This document shows, piece after piece, positions 1 to 11,243 of a stretch of 64,000 bases of DNA (positions are counted from its first letter, which is position 1; every line of letters starts with the position of its first letter). The notes beneath the pieces were generated by a model, which worked only from the letters and a program-made list of their open reading frames with translations, searched no databases and was not told where the DNA came from. Location of the stretch: contig FWWN02000635.1 of assembly GCA_900175165.2 (NCBI GenBank), positions 4,338-68,337 of the forward strand, in the 5' to 3' direction. The DNA comes from Rhizomucor pusillus (taxonomy: Eukaryota > Mucoromycota > Mucoromycetes > Mucorales > Lichtheimiaceae). A program made the position numbers and the translations under genes.

Positions 1-288
1 TGGGCCTTGACCTTCTATGGCTCGTCCAGCCTCAGTGTGCATGGAGCACTATCCCCACCAGTTGCTGTGCACACTCTTGAGTTGGGCCTTGACCTTCTAT
101 GGCTCGTCCAGCCTCAGTGTGCATGAAGCACTATCCCCACCAGTTGCTGTGCACACTCTTGAGTTGGGCCTTGACCTTCTATGGCTCGTCCAGCCTCAGT
201 GTGCATGAAGCACTATCCGCACCAGTTGCTGTGCACACTCTTGAGTTGGGCCTTGACCTTCTATGGCTCGTCCAACTTCAGTGTGCAC
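1..288. repeat. 82-base tandem repeat, about 3.5 copies
   Basis: A unit beginning TGGGCCTTGACCTTC starts at 1, 83, 165 and 247, an exact 82-base period. Copies differ by only a few substitutions, such as catgGagc/catgAagc and tccCcacc/tccGcacc, and the fourth copy breaks off near 288. The array probably continues to the left of the window. The period is not a multiple of three, so the open frames crossing it are a by-product of the repeat and not evidence for a protein. I do not recognise the unit. Confidence 0.95.
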
Positions 289-534
289 AGTCAGATTGGT
301 GTTTCAACTTTGTAACGGCCAAGAGTCGATCTAGATTTCCTTGATTACAAGTAGATTGCCTTGACTTCAATAATGATAATTGTATTTGGGTACAGATGTA
401 TGTCCACATATGAGACGTATACGGCAATAGCAACAGCATGTTATAATATGTCAAGTTGGTGTTAAGATATTAGTGAATGACTTTTGCGAGCTGAACTTTA
501 GTGTTGAGATTATATTTTCTTTTTGTGGAACAAG
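289..534. other. intergenic, nothing recognised
   Basis: AT-rich sequence between the tandem repeat and the left end of the Helitron-like element. No gene or repeat was seen. Confidence 0.6.
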
Positions 535-705
535 CGCTTTTTGCTCGCTACGCTCGCGCGCTTGACGGGAAACCCAGTGCTGACCCGAGGTTGTGGAATA
601 AACTTGCTTGGCCTTCATAAACCTCGATTCTTCAGCGATTTTGCATCCGCTTCGCTACTGCAAGCACTGCGCCGTCGAATTCCCGGTTTATTCAAACCGG
701 CGCTC
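535..705 (+). repeat. left inverted terminal repeat of Helitron-like element
   Basis: From CGCTTTTTGCTCGCTACGC (535) to about 602 the sequence matches the reverse complement of 5936-5998 with about four differences. An insert of roughly 53 bases follows. The similarity then resumes (CTGCAAGCAC ... GGTTTAT, about 656-695) and corresponds to the reverse complement of about 5890-5935. Confidence 0.8.
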
Positions 706-838
706 GCATTGAATCGATGCATGTGAGAAATATAAAATAAATGCCTTTTTTCTCTTGAAGGGGCCACTGCCCCCATCCTGACCACCCGCTCCTGCGGAGG
801 GCTGCATGTTCAATAATTGATGTCTACAGTTATATATT

Positions 839-3800
839 TTATTCGTATACTTCTCTGTATTCGATGTTGCGAGTGCTTGGGATGGGAGGAGATGCGAGCG
901 GAAAGAAGATGGAGATGGAGTTAGGTGAACAGACTCGGGAAAGCGCAACGTAAAGTTGGCCATGTGCAAAGACAGGGGAGGGGAGATATAAGCTCATGTG
1001 CGTCATAGTTTGTTCTTGACTTTTGTGAATAGTCATTGCAAAGGCTACACGGACTGGGAATTGGTGCCTGGAAAGGATGAATGGCAGAGGATCACTTTCA
1101 GCAGACTCAAGAGTAATGCGTGGTATACACACAGTTTTACCTGCAAAGGATATATTAATACATTAGTTTTCTGGTAAGAATTATTGTTGGAAATCTGCTT
1201 ACCAGCAGGGCGACCGAGAGCGATCGTTGCCTTTATAAGATGCTCGCTGAATCCTCGACAAATGAGTCTTGTGCCGTTGCAGAGCCCATTTTTGGGTCGT
1301 AGGTTGCGGATCAGCATTATCGGTTGCCCTATCTTTAGTCGAAGCTCGTCGGGAGGAAGTCCTTGAAAATCGATACTATTGAGGAGTTCCGTTGGATATA
1401 CATTGGAAGCTTCCTCGTTAGTGTCATCTTCTTTTGAATCGACCTTGTCTATCGAGTTAAAGGTGTAAGGTTGCCTAGGTAGCAGATCGGTTGCTTTTCT
1501 ATTAACGTCGTCAACCATGTTGTTCAACGGTGCGAGGATAGCTGCATCGATGAATGTACGATCGTGTGTGGATGTTGTATAGTGCTGCAAATCGGGCCAT
1601 GTTTTCAGAATAACGTCCGTAGAGTTGTCCATGCGGACAAAATGACACCATTGCGGAGGCAAACGTATACAATCATCAGAGAGGTCAGGGGAAAATGGCG
1701 GCATGGTGGGCTCGATATCGACGCCTATGCGCAACAGGAGACTGGCAAAATCGCTCAAGATGGATGCGTCTTCTCCTGGATACAGCTTGTCTCACACGCA
1801 TAATTTCGGTCAGCCTTGAGTTGTGGACTTGTCTCCACAATGCTGAATTTTTTATGCAATGTTTGCCGAAAGTGTCATCCAAATACTACCACTTCTCCAC
1901 CGAAAGGTACATTCTCGAGGTCTGAGTCGGTGGCGCCCATGATATCTCCCAGGAGATTGACCACGACTTCTATAGCATGTTTGTGCATCGTCGGTGCTTC
2001 GTCCCAGATGATAAGCGAACTTTCTCTAAGCAGAACTGCCTTTGCCGATTGAATAGGTATGCTGCAGACTGATGCGACGTTTATCTCCAAAGGGATGCAG
2101 AATCTGGAATGCGCTGTTCTTCCGTCCTCGAGTAACAATGCAGCAATGCCTGAAGAAGCAACGGTAATAGCGATTCGCCTTTTGGAGAGCACATACCGAA
2201 GAAGCACATTGTACAAAAATGTTTTGCCAGTGCCACCTGGACCGTCAATGAAGAACATGCGTGCTCTGCTGCTAGACGCAGTGTCAAATGTTTCATCCCA
2301 TGCATCCACAATCGCACGAAATGCTGCCGTTTGGCCATCATTCAGCATGGCAATATCTTGCGCCAGTTCTGCATTCAAGGCATCAGCATCGTATCGCTCT
2401 ATTTCTTCGTTTACCAATCGATAGGCGTGATCCGTATACACATTCAAATGCTCAGGAGGAGATGGCATTGATGGATACTGCCGTAAAAATGATTCGCTGT
2501 CTAAACGAACTTTTTCGATCGGTATAAATCTGCTTCGCGACGTAATTGTTGCTGAGCATACAGAAAATCTGCTGCGAGGTCCTGCTTATATTTGTCCCAT
2601 AGCTCATGGGGTGTTTGAAGGAGAACAAAACAAAAGAATGATGCAGAAGAGCTGCCGCAGACTTTGTGCTGAAACTTGGAGCAGACAGATTTTATTTAAG
2701 CAATCGCATTCTTCATCGTTCCTCAATAAGCCACGCGCGCAAGCTGCTTCGTTAAACGTAGGATATAAAACACCTTCCACTGTCCGAAGATCCTCAGAGC
2801 TTGTTGTGCCCCTCACATACAGTAAAAGTGTACGTAACGCAAACCTTCAATTCCAGAGCCGGTATAAAAAGATGCCATGCTACTTAGATGAATAGCAATG
2901 CAATGCATTTTACCTCTCAACTTCTCTCGGCTGGACAAAGCACAGACGACCAATGGCGCCTTGGGATTTAGTTCTTGGTTTCCATATCTGGAGGCTAGGT
3001 GTCTTTTCGAACGAATAGTACAACGGTATCTCGGAATAGAGATACCTTCTCGCTGTAGGATCGATATTGTTTAAATGAAACCACGCAGGAAGTTTTGTGT
3101 CACGTCTATCTTCCGAAACTTGGTTGAGATTGGCATCGGCGGGATAGACAATGCGCGCTGCGTTTGGTAGATGAACGTCCAGCCGGTAGACAACTGGAAA
3201 CTTATACTGCAGGCGGTAATTGAAGAGTCTCCAGGTACATTCTATAGCAGAAATATAACTGGAATCTTGAAACAACCTGATTTCGTCAACTGTCTCTGGA
3301 TCTTGCTATTCTCCCGCTCTCGGTTCTCTCCATCCCGCCGTGGTTGTCTTCGTCGCTGCTATGGTTGTCTCGGCGGTTGCGCGGTTGACATTCGCAGATT
3401 GACCATATCTGCACCTTTGTATACATATTTGTAAACATATTTCACGGCTTTGATGCCTGAGCATATTTCAACGTTAATATATGTGTTGTATTTCGTTGCA
3501 AGATATGGGTTATAGGGAACCAGCCAGCAGTTGTTCAATCTTTCTGGCGGCGGTGCGTACGGGATAGCTGTGTCGCCTGCGTTATCTCGTCGTCTGTAGC
3601 GCACATAGGCATCATCACCCATGACGGTTTCCGCATTGTAGGGCTGAGGATATCGTTTCGTGCAACAGCCGTTTACCATGCATGGTGCGTTTGGATTGTG
3701 CAGTCCGCACGGACCATGTATCATGTTTCGATAATAGTCTCATACAGCGCTGGATTCAGGTTTTGATCAGGCAATTCAAGCGGATACTGTGGCATTGATG

Positions 3801-5290
3801 TCTCTCGGACATGTTGGCTTATCTGCCTTATCCAGTATGAGCAAAACGTGCGCGTGCGGCAATCCTCTTTTCTGGAATTCGACGACATGAACAGAGCCCA
3901 AGACAGTGCCAAAGATTTTCTTCTTGCGTATGTCTTCCATCAGGCAATTGAGCTTTTTCATGGAATATGCGACAGATGATATCTGGTCTGTCATTAGGCT
4001 TTTGGCGAGTCTCAAGAGCATCGGTGATCTCAGGCCAAGTCGGGTTGCATGTGAAGGTGATGAAGAGATCAAGTTTGCCATGGCTCGGACGATAGCCATG
4101 GCATCCTGGAACTGTTGATGCATGTATCTTAGACCGCCAGTGAAAGAAGAAGGAAGGATCACCCGCATACCTGTGCGCCGAGCATCCGCTTCTCCGTCTG
4201 TATTATAGATGGCATCCATGGCTCCAATGCGCAGATCTGCACGCACCTTTGATTGATTTTGTCTTATATAGTTCAATCTTTGCGTTTCGACTTTTGCATA
4301 GTTATCGACAATGTACTCGTGCAATAGCTTTTGAGCAAACAGTAGGTAGGGTCCTTGTCTGATTTGCAGCATGTACGCATAGTACTGCCTGATCGTGATG
4401 CGCCGTGCTAACGTTTCGCCTTCCTCATTGCTCTGCCGCAGTTGAGGATGCCAGCCTTCTTCTCCCCGAGGAAACAGTAGCACATAGTGCAATGGATTGT
4501 ACGAAGCCGAAAGTTCACTGATGTGCTTTATATCTCCATTCTTCGTAATATACACGACATCTCGGTGCGTAGTCTCCTCTGGATTGTTGGGGATAATGGC
4601 TGCAATGTCTACTGTCATTGGCGCAGCATATTGTCGGCCCTCTCGTTGCACATCTCCTGAAATCCAAATTGCCAAATCGATATTTGGCTCTTGCCGCAAA
4701 CGTTCAGCAGCATTTTGTAGACTCCTGGCAAAAGGATTTATATCCAAGAGCATTTGTTGCAATTCACTTAGGACTGCAATGTCTAACCCGCCGTAATATG
4801 ATTGGCGATGGTTATTTGCGCATCAGCATTGTAAATGTATATTTGAGCGAACCCTGGCTGCTGCCCTTGCTCCGGTATCATAGGCCCAATACGTTGCGAT
4901 ACTCTGCCCACAATACGGAAAGTATATGCGCTATGGATAGAATTGGCGAGTGCTCGGTCCAATGTAATTCCAATGGAGGAAAATGCGAAAACATTGCTGT
5001 GCGCACGGAAATGTCATGCAATGGCATCGCTATTCGTCCATAGCGTACGCAATGGCTCCGGTGGTATCTCTGGCAAAGGGACGCGAACTTTACCATCACT
5101 GTAGCATAAGTTGAAATTGGCATTTTGTATCGTTCCAGAGAGCTTTTCCTAGTGCCACATTTTGGCACCGCAATGTATGCAATGTACACGCGTGTCAGAC
5201 AGTCTATGTCTATGCTCAACGATATCATTTCCAGATACCATGCTCTCCGAGAAGTTTGCCAGTCTGGCAGCGCGAGGTTGGTCGATGACA
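839..5290 (-). pseudogene. Helitron Rep/PIF1-helicase polyprotein, multiply frameshifted
   Basis: Read on the minus strand from about 5290 downward. First comes an N-terminal Cys motif (CIHCGAKMW, near 5160-5190). A Helitron-like N domain follows, ending in the HUH motif LPHAH with its histidines at about 3848-3856. Then come a Cys-rich stretch and the two-tyrosine motif KYVYKY (tyrosines near 3437 and 3425). The PIF1-like helicase has Walker A GPGGTGKT (2220-2243), Walker B IIWDEAP (about 1990-2010) and a C-terminal SF1 motif (HKSQEQT and YVALSRV, 839-1132). The usual KSQGQT glycine is Glu here. Frame changes near 3800, 3722, 1875-1758 and 1130-1045, and a stop at 3359, break the gene into at least seven pieces. 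It cannot be translated as one protein. Confidence 0.9.
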
Positions 5291-5884
5291 ATATCTGGTA
5301 GCTGACCTGCGTTGAGAGAATTGAAGTCGGTATATCCATTCTGCCAGTTTGCATTATTTCGAAATTGCGTTGCTGAGGACTATTCTCAGAATATCCCAAT
5401 GGTAAGGAAGCTATCTCAAAATCTCACGTGTGTGTGCAAAACTATATACACTACATTGTTTGAACTTTGTTCTCAACGGCATTGAAGCCACCTCTAGATT
5501 GCTCAACAGCTCCACTAAAACGCGGGTTATGTGAGCACTAACAGCTGGTGCGTCTCTGATGGTCCGTTTGCCCGCAGCTGTTACATGAATGCGCTGCTCT
5601 TGGCTCTCGTGGATTTTCTTGGATGAATTTCATGGTAGAAAAAAAAAAGGAAAAAATTGTTTTTCACTGTCGCAGCACGTTGTTCTGTTCCTCAAATGCC
5701 AGCTGTGACACCTTCCAAATCTGCTTTTTAGCGTCCCAAAAGGGTTGAAATTCTGGGATGTTTTTTATTGTTAGTAACTAGCCTGCGGCTAGACTCGCTT
5801 CGCTTCGTCTTGAGGGACGTAGATGTTTTCAGCAGATTCGGGTAGTAGGTGCAAAGCAAAATAGTAAATGGACGTTTGCTCGAC

Positions 5885-5998
5885 TCGCTTGGCCTTCATA
5901 AACCGGAATTTGACGCGTTGTGCTTGCAGTTTATTCCACAACCTCGGATCAGCACCGGGTTTCCCCGTCAATCGCGCGAGCGTAGCGAGCAAAAAGCG
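5885..5998 (-). repeat. right inverted terminal repeat of Helitron-like element
   Basis: The reverse complement of 5998-5936 matches 535-602. It carries the same GC-rich TTTTTGCTCGCTACGCTCGC block, a GACGGG(G)AAACCC block and TTGTGGAATAAAC. The similarity continues inward to about 5890 without the 53-base insert seen on the left. Like the left copy, it also carries CTTGGCCTTCATAAACC on the plus strand (about 5888-5904), so that inner segment is in direct orientation in both ends. Confidence 0.8.
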
Positions 5999-6581
5999 AT
6001 TGTATGTGAAACCTTTGATAAAGCACTTACATTAGATGCAGTGCCAATTTCCTACAATCAGAATATTACATAGGGTATTGCAACGCGTTGTCTACGGTTA
6101 GACGCTCATTTCTCAAATTTGGGATAGTGCCAATCTCTCCAGCCAGCTGTAGAGGGGATGTGGACTTATACATCGAAGACTCGTCCGCTGATTGGAGCGG
6201 TCCAGCTAGCTCGCGGATGTACGGCGATTTGCTAAATGCGGTTTTACGACCCTAACCAAATCCGGTCCTTTCCTTTGCATAATGCAGATCACAGCAGCTA
6301 AAATTGTTAGGAACTGGAAAGCTTTAATTTGATTCACATTTTACTGTACTATATACATACCGTCCCATGAAATCCCATTTTATGCAAGAATTGACGTTTC
6401 CGGGCACAAACATTGTAATCCTCTACCTACTGATCGACTTTAATCATGTCAATCATATCTGTTGTAAGCAAGGTGCGGAGCATCGGATTGCTTGGTCAAG
6501 TCGTTGCTGGACGGAGGATGAAAAATTCAGTATATATGGGATGATTGCCAGATCATAAAACACCATCGACGCGAACGTATC
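5999..6581. other. upstream region of the first MFS gene
   Basis: No gene was seen. The sequence between the Helitron-like element and the MFS start should hold that gene's promoter. No convincing TATA box or operator was picked out. Confidence 0.5.
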
Positions 6582-8521
6582 ATGTCTACTACAAGCCAGG
6601 AAGACATCGTCGAGCACGCTGTTCACAACAAGGAATTATTGTCAGCAGCAGCAGCAGCGGCGGCGGCGGCGTCGTCGTCGGAAGAGCAACAAGTCAAAAC
6701 ATCGAAAGTGACTACTGGATCAGGCACAGCAGACCAGCCATACTCGGTATTCTCAAAATGGCAAAAGATCGTCATCGTTGCTATATCTGCAGGTACGGGT
6801 CTCATATCACCATTGTCCGCAAACATGTACCTTCCAGCACTGCCAGAAGTTGAAAAGGTAAAGGTTGCCACAGAAATTTGCACATCCTGATCTAAGATTT
6901 CTCTAAATAGTTTATCTTGTAGGACCTGAATGCTACAACTGAGCTCGTCAACATTACGGTCACAGTCTACATGGTATTTCAAGGTTTATCACCAACATTC
7001 TGGGGATCGCTCGCTGACCGCTGGGGCCGTCGACCTGTCATACTGGGTACCATGGCAGTTTACGTTGGAGCAAATATTGGATTGGCATTGGCACCGTCGT
7101 ACGCTGCATTGATGGTTCTTCGAATGCTGCAAGCCTTTGGTTCTAGCTCCGTTATCGCTGTAGGTAAGAACAGGAACAGAGTCAAAGAGCTGTGTGTGTT
7201 TTCCGTATGCTAACCAAGAATCATCTGTAAAAGGCGCGGGCATCATTGGCGACGTGGCTGCTCCAGCAGAGTAAGTTTCCCAGACTGCTAATCTGGCTCA
7301 CAGTTATGGTGATTTCTTATTGCTGACCGTCTTTTTTGTCCCGGTTAGACGTGGCTCATACTTTGGAGTGTATACTACCGCGCAAACGATCGGCCCCGTT
7401 ATTGGTCCTGTCCTTGGTGGCATTATTGCTGAGACTTTATCCTGGCGCTGGGTCTTTTGGGTCTTGCTCATCTTCGCTGGTGCCTTGTTCGTGGTTACCT
7501 TCATGTTCCTACCCGAAACTCTTCGATCACTTGTAGGCAATGGGTCAGGATACGCGAGCCCGACACCGATTCAATGGGTTAAACGACAGATATCAGGTCA
7601 AACAGCACCGTCGCCTGCAAGCTCTTGGAAGCGTTTCATGTCACTGCCTAATTTTCTCGAGCCGTTAAAATATTTCCTTGAAGCCGATCTCGCGGCGGTG
7701 CTCCTGTATCTCGCGTTACACTATGCAGTCTACACGGCCGTTCTCATCTCGATGTCAAGCATGTTTCCTGATCTCTACGGGCTGAACCAGTTGCAAGTCG
7801 GATTATGTTATCTAGTCCAAGGTTTTGGTTGCATCCTCGGTTCTTTCTCAGCCGGTCGACTTTTGGACCACGACTATCGGGTTTTTGCTCGCAAAAGAGG
7901 TCTGGATGCAGAAACTAAGGGGGCCAAGATTCCTTTGGATTTTCCGATCTACTGGGCAAGACTACGCACTACTTGGATTCAGTCCGGAGTGATCCAGATT
8001 GTGACTATCATATATGGATGGATGCTTTGGATCCATGCACACTTGGTAGTGCCGCTGATTCTGCAGTTCTTCAGTAAGTGCGAAATAATTGATAGAATAT
8101 GAGATTTCAACGTATTCACGCATGCGTACAGTGGGTTTTTCTTTGATTGGTATTTTCAATGGCATTCAAACTTTACTGGTTGATCTATTTCCAGGCAAAG
8201 GCGCATCTATTTCTGCATCCAACAATTTGGCAAGATGTATCCTTGGGTAGGTAGAGAATCTTTATGCCAGGAGAACAGTTCAAGAATCTTACTTGAACAT
8301 ATCATCACAATAGAGCAATCTTAAGCGTCGTCATTGAACCGGGTTTTCAGAATATCGGTACAGGATGGATGTTTACCATCTTCACGATCATTCTTCTACT
8401 TTCCAACTCGTCGATCCTCTTTGTACTCAAATTTGGTCCTCGATGGCGCACCAAGCGCGCTCAAGCTGCCGAAGAAAAGATGTTTAATACAAGCATGCAA
8501 ATCGATTCATCACGTCACTAG
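6582..8521 (+). CDS. MFS transporter, DHA1-type drug/H+ antiporter, copy 1
   Basis: Six exons by hand: 6582-6857, 6923-7163, 7234-7270, 7349-8073, 8132-8246, 8314-8521. All introns are GT-AG and the sum is 1602 bases, giving 533 residues. After a polar N-terminus with an Ala run come TM1 ([22 protein letters not shown]) and the MFS signature [15 protein letters not shown] in the loop after TM2. A long central loop follows and the helices run to the C-terminus. The SANxYxPALP segment is characteristic of fungal DHA1 (QDR/TPO-like) exporters, which expel drugs or polyamines across the plasma membrane using the proton gradient. The substrate is unknown. It stands 755 bases upstream of a close paralogue in the same orientation with every intron at the same position. 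Confidence 0.9.
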
Positions 8522-9276
8522 ATATTATTCAACTGGATAGCACTCTCTGTACAGTTCTGTGTGGAAACTACTGTTCTTATGAGCTCATTAATACATACAA
8601 CCACCTGCTTTTTGAAGATCAAGAACTGGTATTCATTCACGACGAGCAAATAGCTCATCTTTAAGGTCATCCAACGACTGCTATGATATAATCGAAAGAT
8701 GTGCTCCTGTTCACATTGATCTGTCCGTGTCTCTCTGGTTTCGACGGCTCATGAGTCACGCAATGACTCATTGGTACATGTTTGGAAGGAGCTTACGTAT
8801 CACTCTACAAATTCGGAACAAGTCAATGAAAATAGTTTTTCCGAGACCTCTATTAGTGGCACAGCAGCAGGCCAAGCGCGGGGATACGATTTCCGGTAGT
8901 CGGCTCCGTTCAATCACATATGGAAAAGTATATTGCCATGTAAGGCATAATCTCTCATATATAGGCAGGCAAATACAAATATTGGCTTACTCAGACATAA
9001 TCGAGTATATCTCTTGCTGCGCATCAGTCAGCAAAAAAGCATTTGCATAAGCTCTGTTGTTGGCCCCTTGTTTTGCCACGACAGTGGATGCTCTTTCTGT
9101 GTAGAAAAGCGGTAGCAGGAAAAATATATGAAGGGCAGTTCGCGAAGCAGTCGACTCGGATGGTGCAACCTTCCATCCCAAGCAATCTGAAATCGTTTTT
9201 CCACATCAGATTGTCAGATCAGCACAAAACTGATCCACCTCCTGCGCAGCATTCTCTTTCTTCAGACGAAGACGTT
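8522..9276. other. intergenic between the MFS paralogues
   Basis: Holds the 3' region of copy 1 and the promoter of copy 2. No gene was seen. An in-frame ATG at about 9160 could extend copy 2 N-terminally by 39 residues, but 9277 better matches the start of copy 1. Confidence 0.5.
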
Positions 9277-11243
9277 ATGTCTGCTACCATTCGTAAAAAA
9301 GATATCGACAACAATGTGGAGTGCAGTAGCCTTTCATCATTGTCCTCGTCGCCAACGCACGAAGAAGAACAGATGGCACGGATTGAAACCAGCAAATCAA
9401 GCGTACAGGAACCATACTCTGTATTCTCAAAGTCGCAAAAGATCGTCATCGTGGCTATATCCTCCTTCGCAGGCCTCTTGTCTCCATTGTCTGCTAATAC
9501 CTATTTTCCAGCGCTGCCTGTGATTGAAGAGGTAATGACGCACACACGCATACGAACAGATGAAACAGTTTCTTATACTTGCAATGCAGGAACTAGATAC
9601 TACGACGGAACTTGTCAACGTTACGGTCACAGTGTACATGATCTTCCAAGGCTTATCACCAACGTTCTGGGGATCTTTGGCTGATCGCTGGGGCCGCCGG
9701 CCTGTCTACCTGGGAACCATGGCGGTCTACATTGGTGCGAACGTGGGTCTAGCATTGGCGCCATCGTACGCAGCATTGCTGGTTCTTCGAATGTTGCAAG
9801 CTTTTGGCTCTAGTTCGGTCATTGCCATAGGTAAAAAGGCGCTTTTTTCAATGGTAGTTGAAATGACCCTTACAATCTGGTATAGGCGCGGGAGTCATCG
9901 GTGATGTCGCAACTTCGGCAGAGTAAGTTGGCTTTTTCACTTATAATATCGTTCATGCGCCACTGTAGCTCACCATGCACTTTAAAAAAGACGCGGAACG
10001 TATTTTGGGGTGTACACGACAGGCCAAATGCTTGGTCTTGTAATCGGCCCCGTTCTCGGCGGTATCATTTCTGAGACTATATCGTGGCGTTGGATCTTTT
10101 GGATCCTTCTCATCCTTGGCGCTACCTTGTTCTTGATTACATTCCTGTTCTTGCCCGAGACTCTCCGGTCTCTCGTGGGCAACGGCTCAGGCTATGCCAA
10201 TCCGACGCCGTTTCAATGGTTTAAGAGACATGTCAAGAAGCGACAAGGCATTCCACAACCTCCATCTTCTTCTTCTTGGAGACGTTTCACTGCTTTGCCC
10301 AATTTCCTTGAGCCAGCAAAGTATCTTTTTGAGGCTGACGTATTTGCCATGCTTCTTTATCTTGCATTGCACTACGCTGTGTTCTATGCATACCTAGTCT
10401 CCATGCCTGCCTTGTTTGCTGAGTTGTATGGACTAAATCAGTTGCAAGTGGGCTTGTGTTATCTAGTCCAAGGCTTTGGTAGTGTGTTGGGTTCCCTTGT
10501 GGGTGGTCGTTTACTGGATCGTGACTATACAGTTTTGGCTCGCAAAAGAGGTTTCAGTGAAAAGAAGCAAGGTAAACTGCCCTTAGATTTTCCAATTTAT
10601 TGGGCAAGACTGCGCACCATCTGGATCCACTCTGGTGTTGTGCAGATAATAACCATTATCTACGGCTGGATTCTTTCGATTAACGCACATATGGCTGCGC
10701 CGCTAGTCTTGCAATTCTTCTGTAAGTGTAGATGCACTGCATATATATTAGAACGTGTCAGTTCTTTATATATGATGTGTATATGTTATACATATATACA
10801 TACTGTTCTTTTTATATCTTGGATGCTTACAAACCGGATGGCATTATTATTTTGGCAGTGGGTTTTGATACAACATGCATGTTCAATGGTATCCAAACGC
10901 TGCTTGTCGACTTATTCCCGGGCAAAGGCGCTTCTATTTCAGCATCGAACAATTTGGTCAGATGTATCCTTGGGTAAGAGCCTCTTACATTTTCGGCATC
11001 ACGTGAAATCCTGATCGCCTTTTTTTTGAAAAAAGTGCTGTTGCAAGCGTGGCCATCGAACCTGGTATCCAAGGCGTCGGTGTAGGATGGATGTTCACCA
11101 TTCTCACGCTTATATTATTACTCTCCAACTTGTCGGTTCTATTTGTGCTCAAGTACGGTCCTGGCTGGCGTAACAAGCGCGCATGTGCTGCGGAAGAGGA
11201 AGCAAAGGCAACCAAGGAGGAAAGTGCTGCTGCAGGCCAGTGA
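9277..11243 (+). CDS. MFS transporter, DHA1-type drug/H+ antiporter, copy 2
   Basis: Exons 9277-9531, 9590-9830, 9886-9922, 9991-10721, 10859-10973 and 11036-11243 total 1587 bases, giving 528 residues. Exon lengths 241, 37, 115 and 208 equal those of copy 1 exactly, so this is a tandem duplication rather than convergence. It shares [25 protein letters not shown], the signature [15 protein letters not shown] and [19 protein letters not shown]. The two proteins differ mostly in the cytoplasmic N-terminus, the central loop and the C-terminal tail, which is longer and Glu/Lys/Ala-rich here. The 137-base intron 4 is AT-rich and much longer than its 58-base counterpart in copy 1. The substrate is unknown; differential regulation or specificity of the pair is possible. 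Confidence 0.9.

Larger units (their letters stand above)
535..5998 (-). mobile_element. decayed Helitron-like element with long inverted ends
   Basis: The interval holds minus-strand pieces of a Helitron Rep/helicase protein and is flanked by near-identical inverted sequences (535-602 against 5936-5998). Helitrons replicate by a rolling-circle mechanism using an HUH nuclease fused to a PIF1-like helicase. All landmark motifs are visible but spread over several frames, so the copy is inactive. Classical Helitron ends (5' TC, 3' CTRR after a hairpin) were not found at these boundaries. Either the inverted repeats are the true ends of a variant Helitron, or another element encloses it. No target-site duplication is obvious. 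Confidence 0.75.

Noticed and set aside
523..726. 67-residue frame in the left terminal repeat
   Set aside because: The similar frame at 5789-5992 comes from the inverted repeat itself, so the shared peptide reflects repeat DNA and not a gene.
9160..9276. Upstream ATG extending MFS copy 2 by 39 residues
   Set aside because: The paralogue starts at the position equivalent to 9277, and the extension has no similarity to it.
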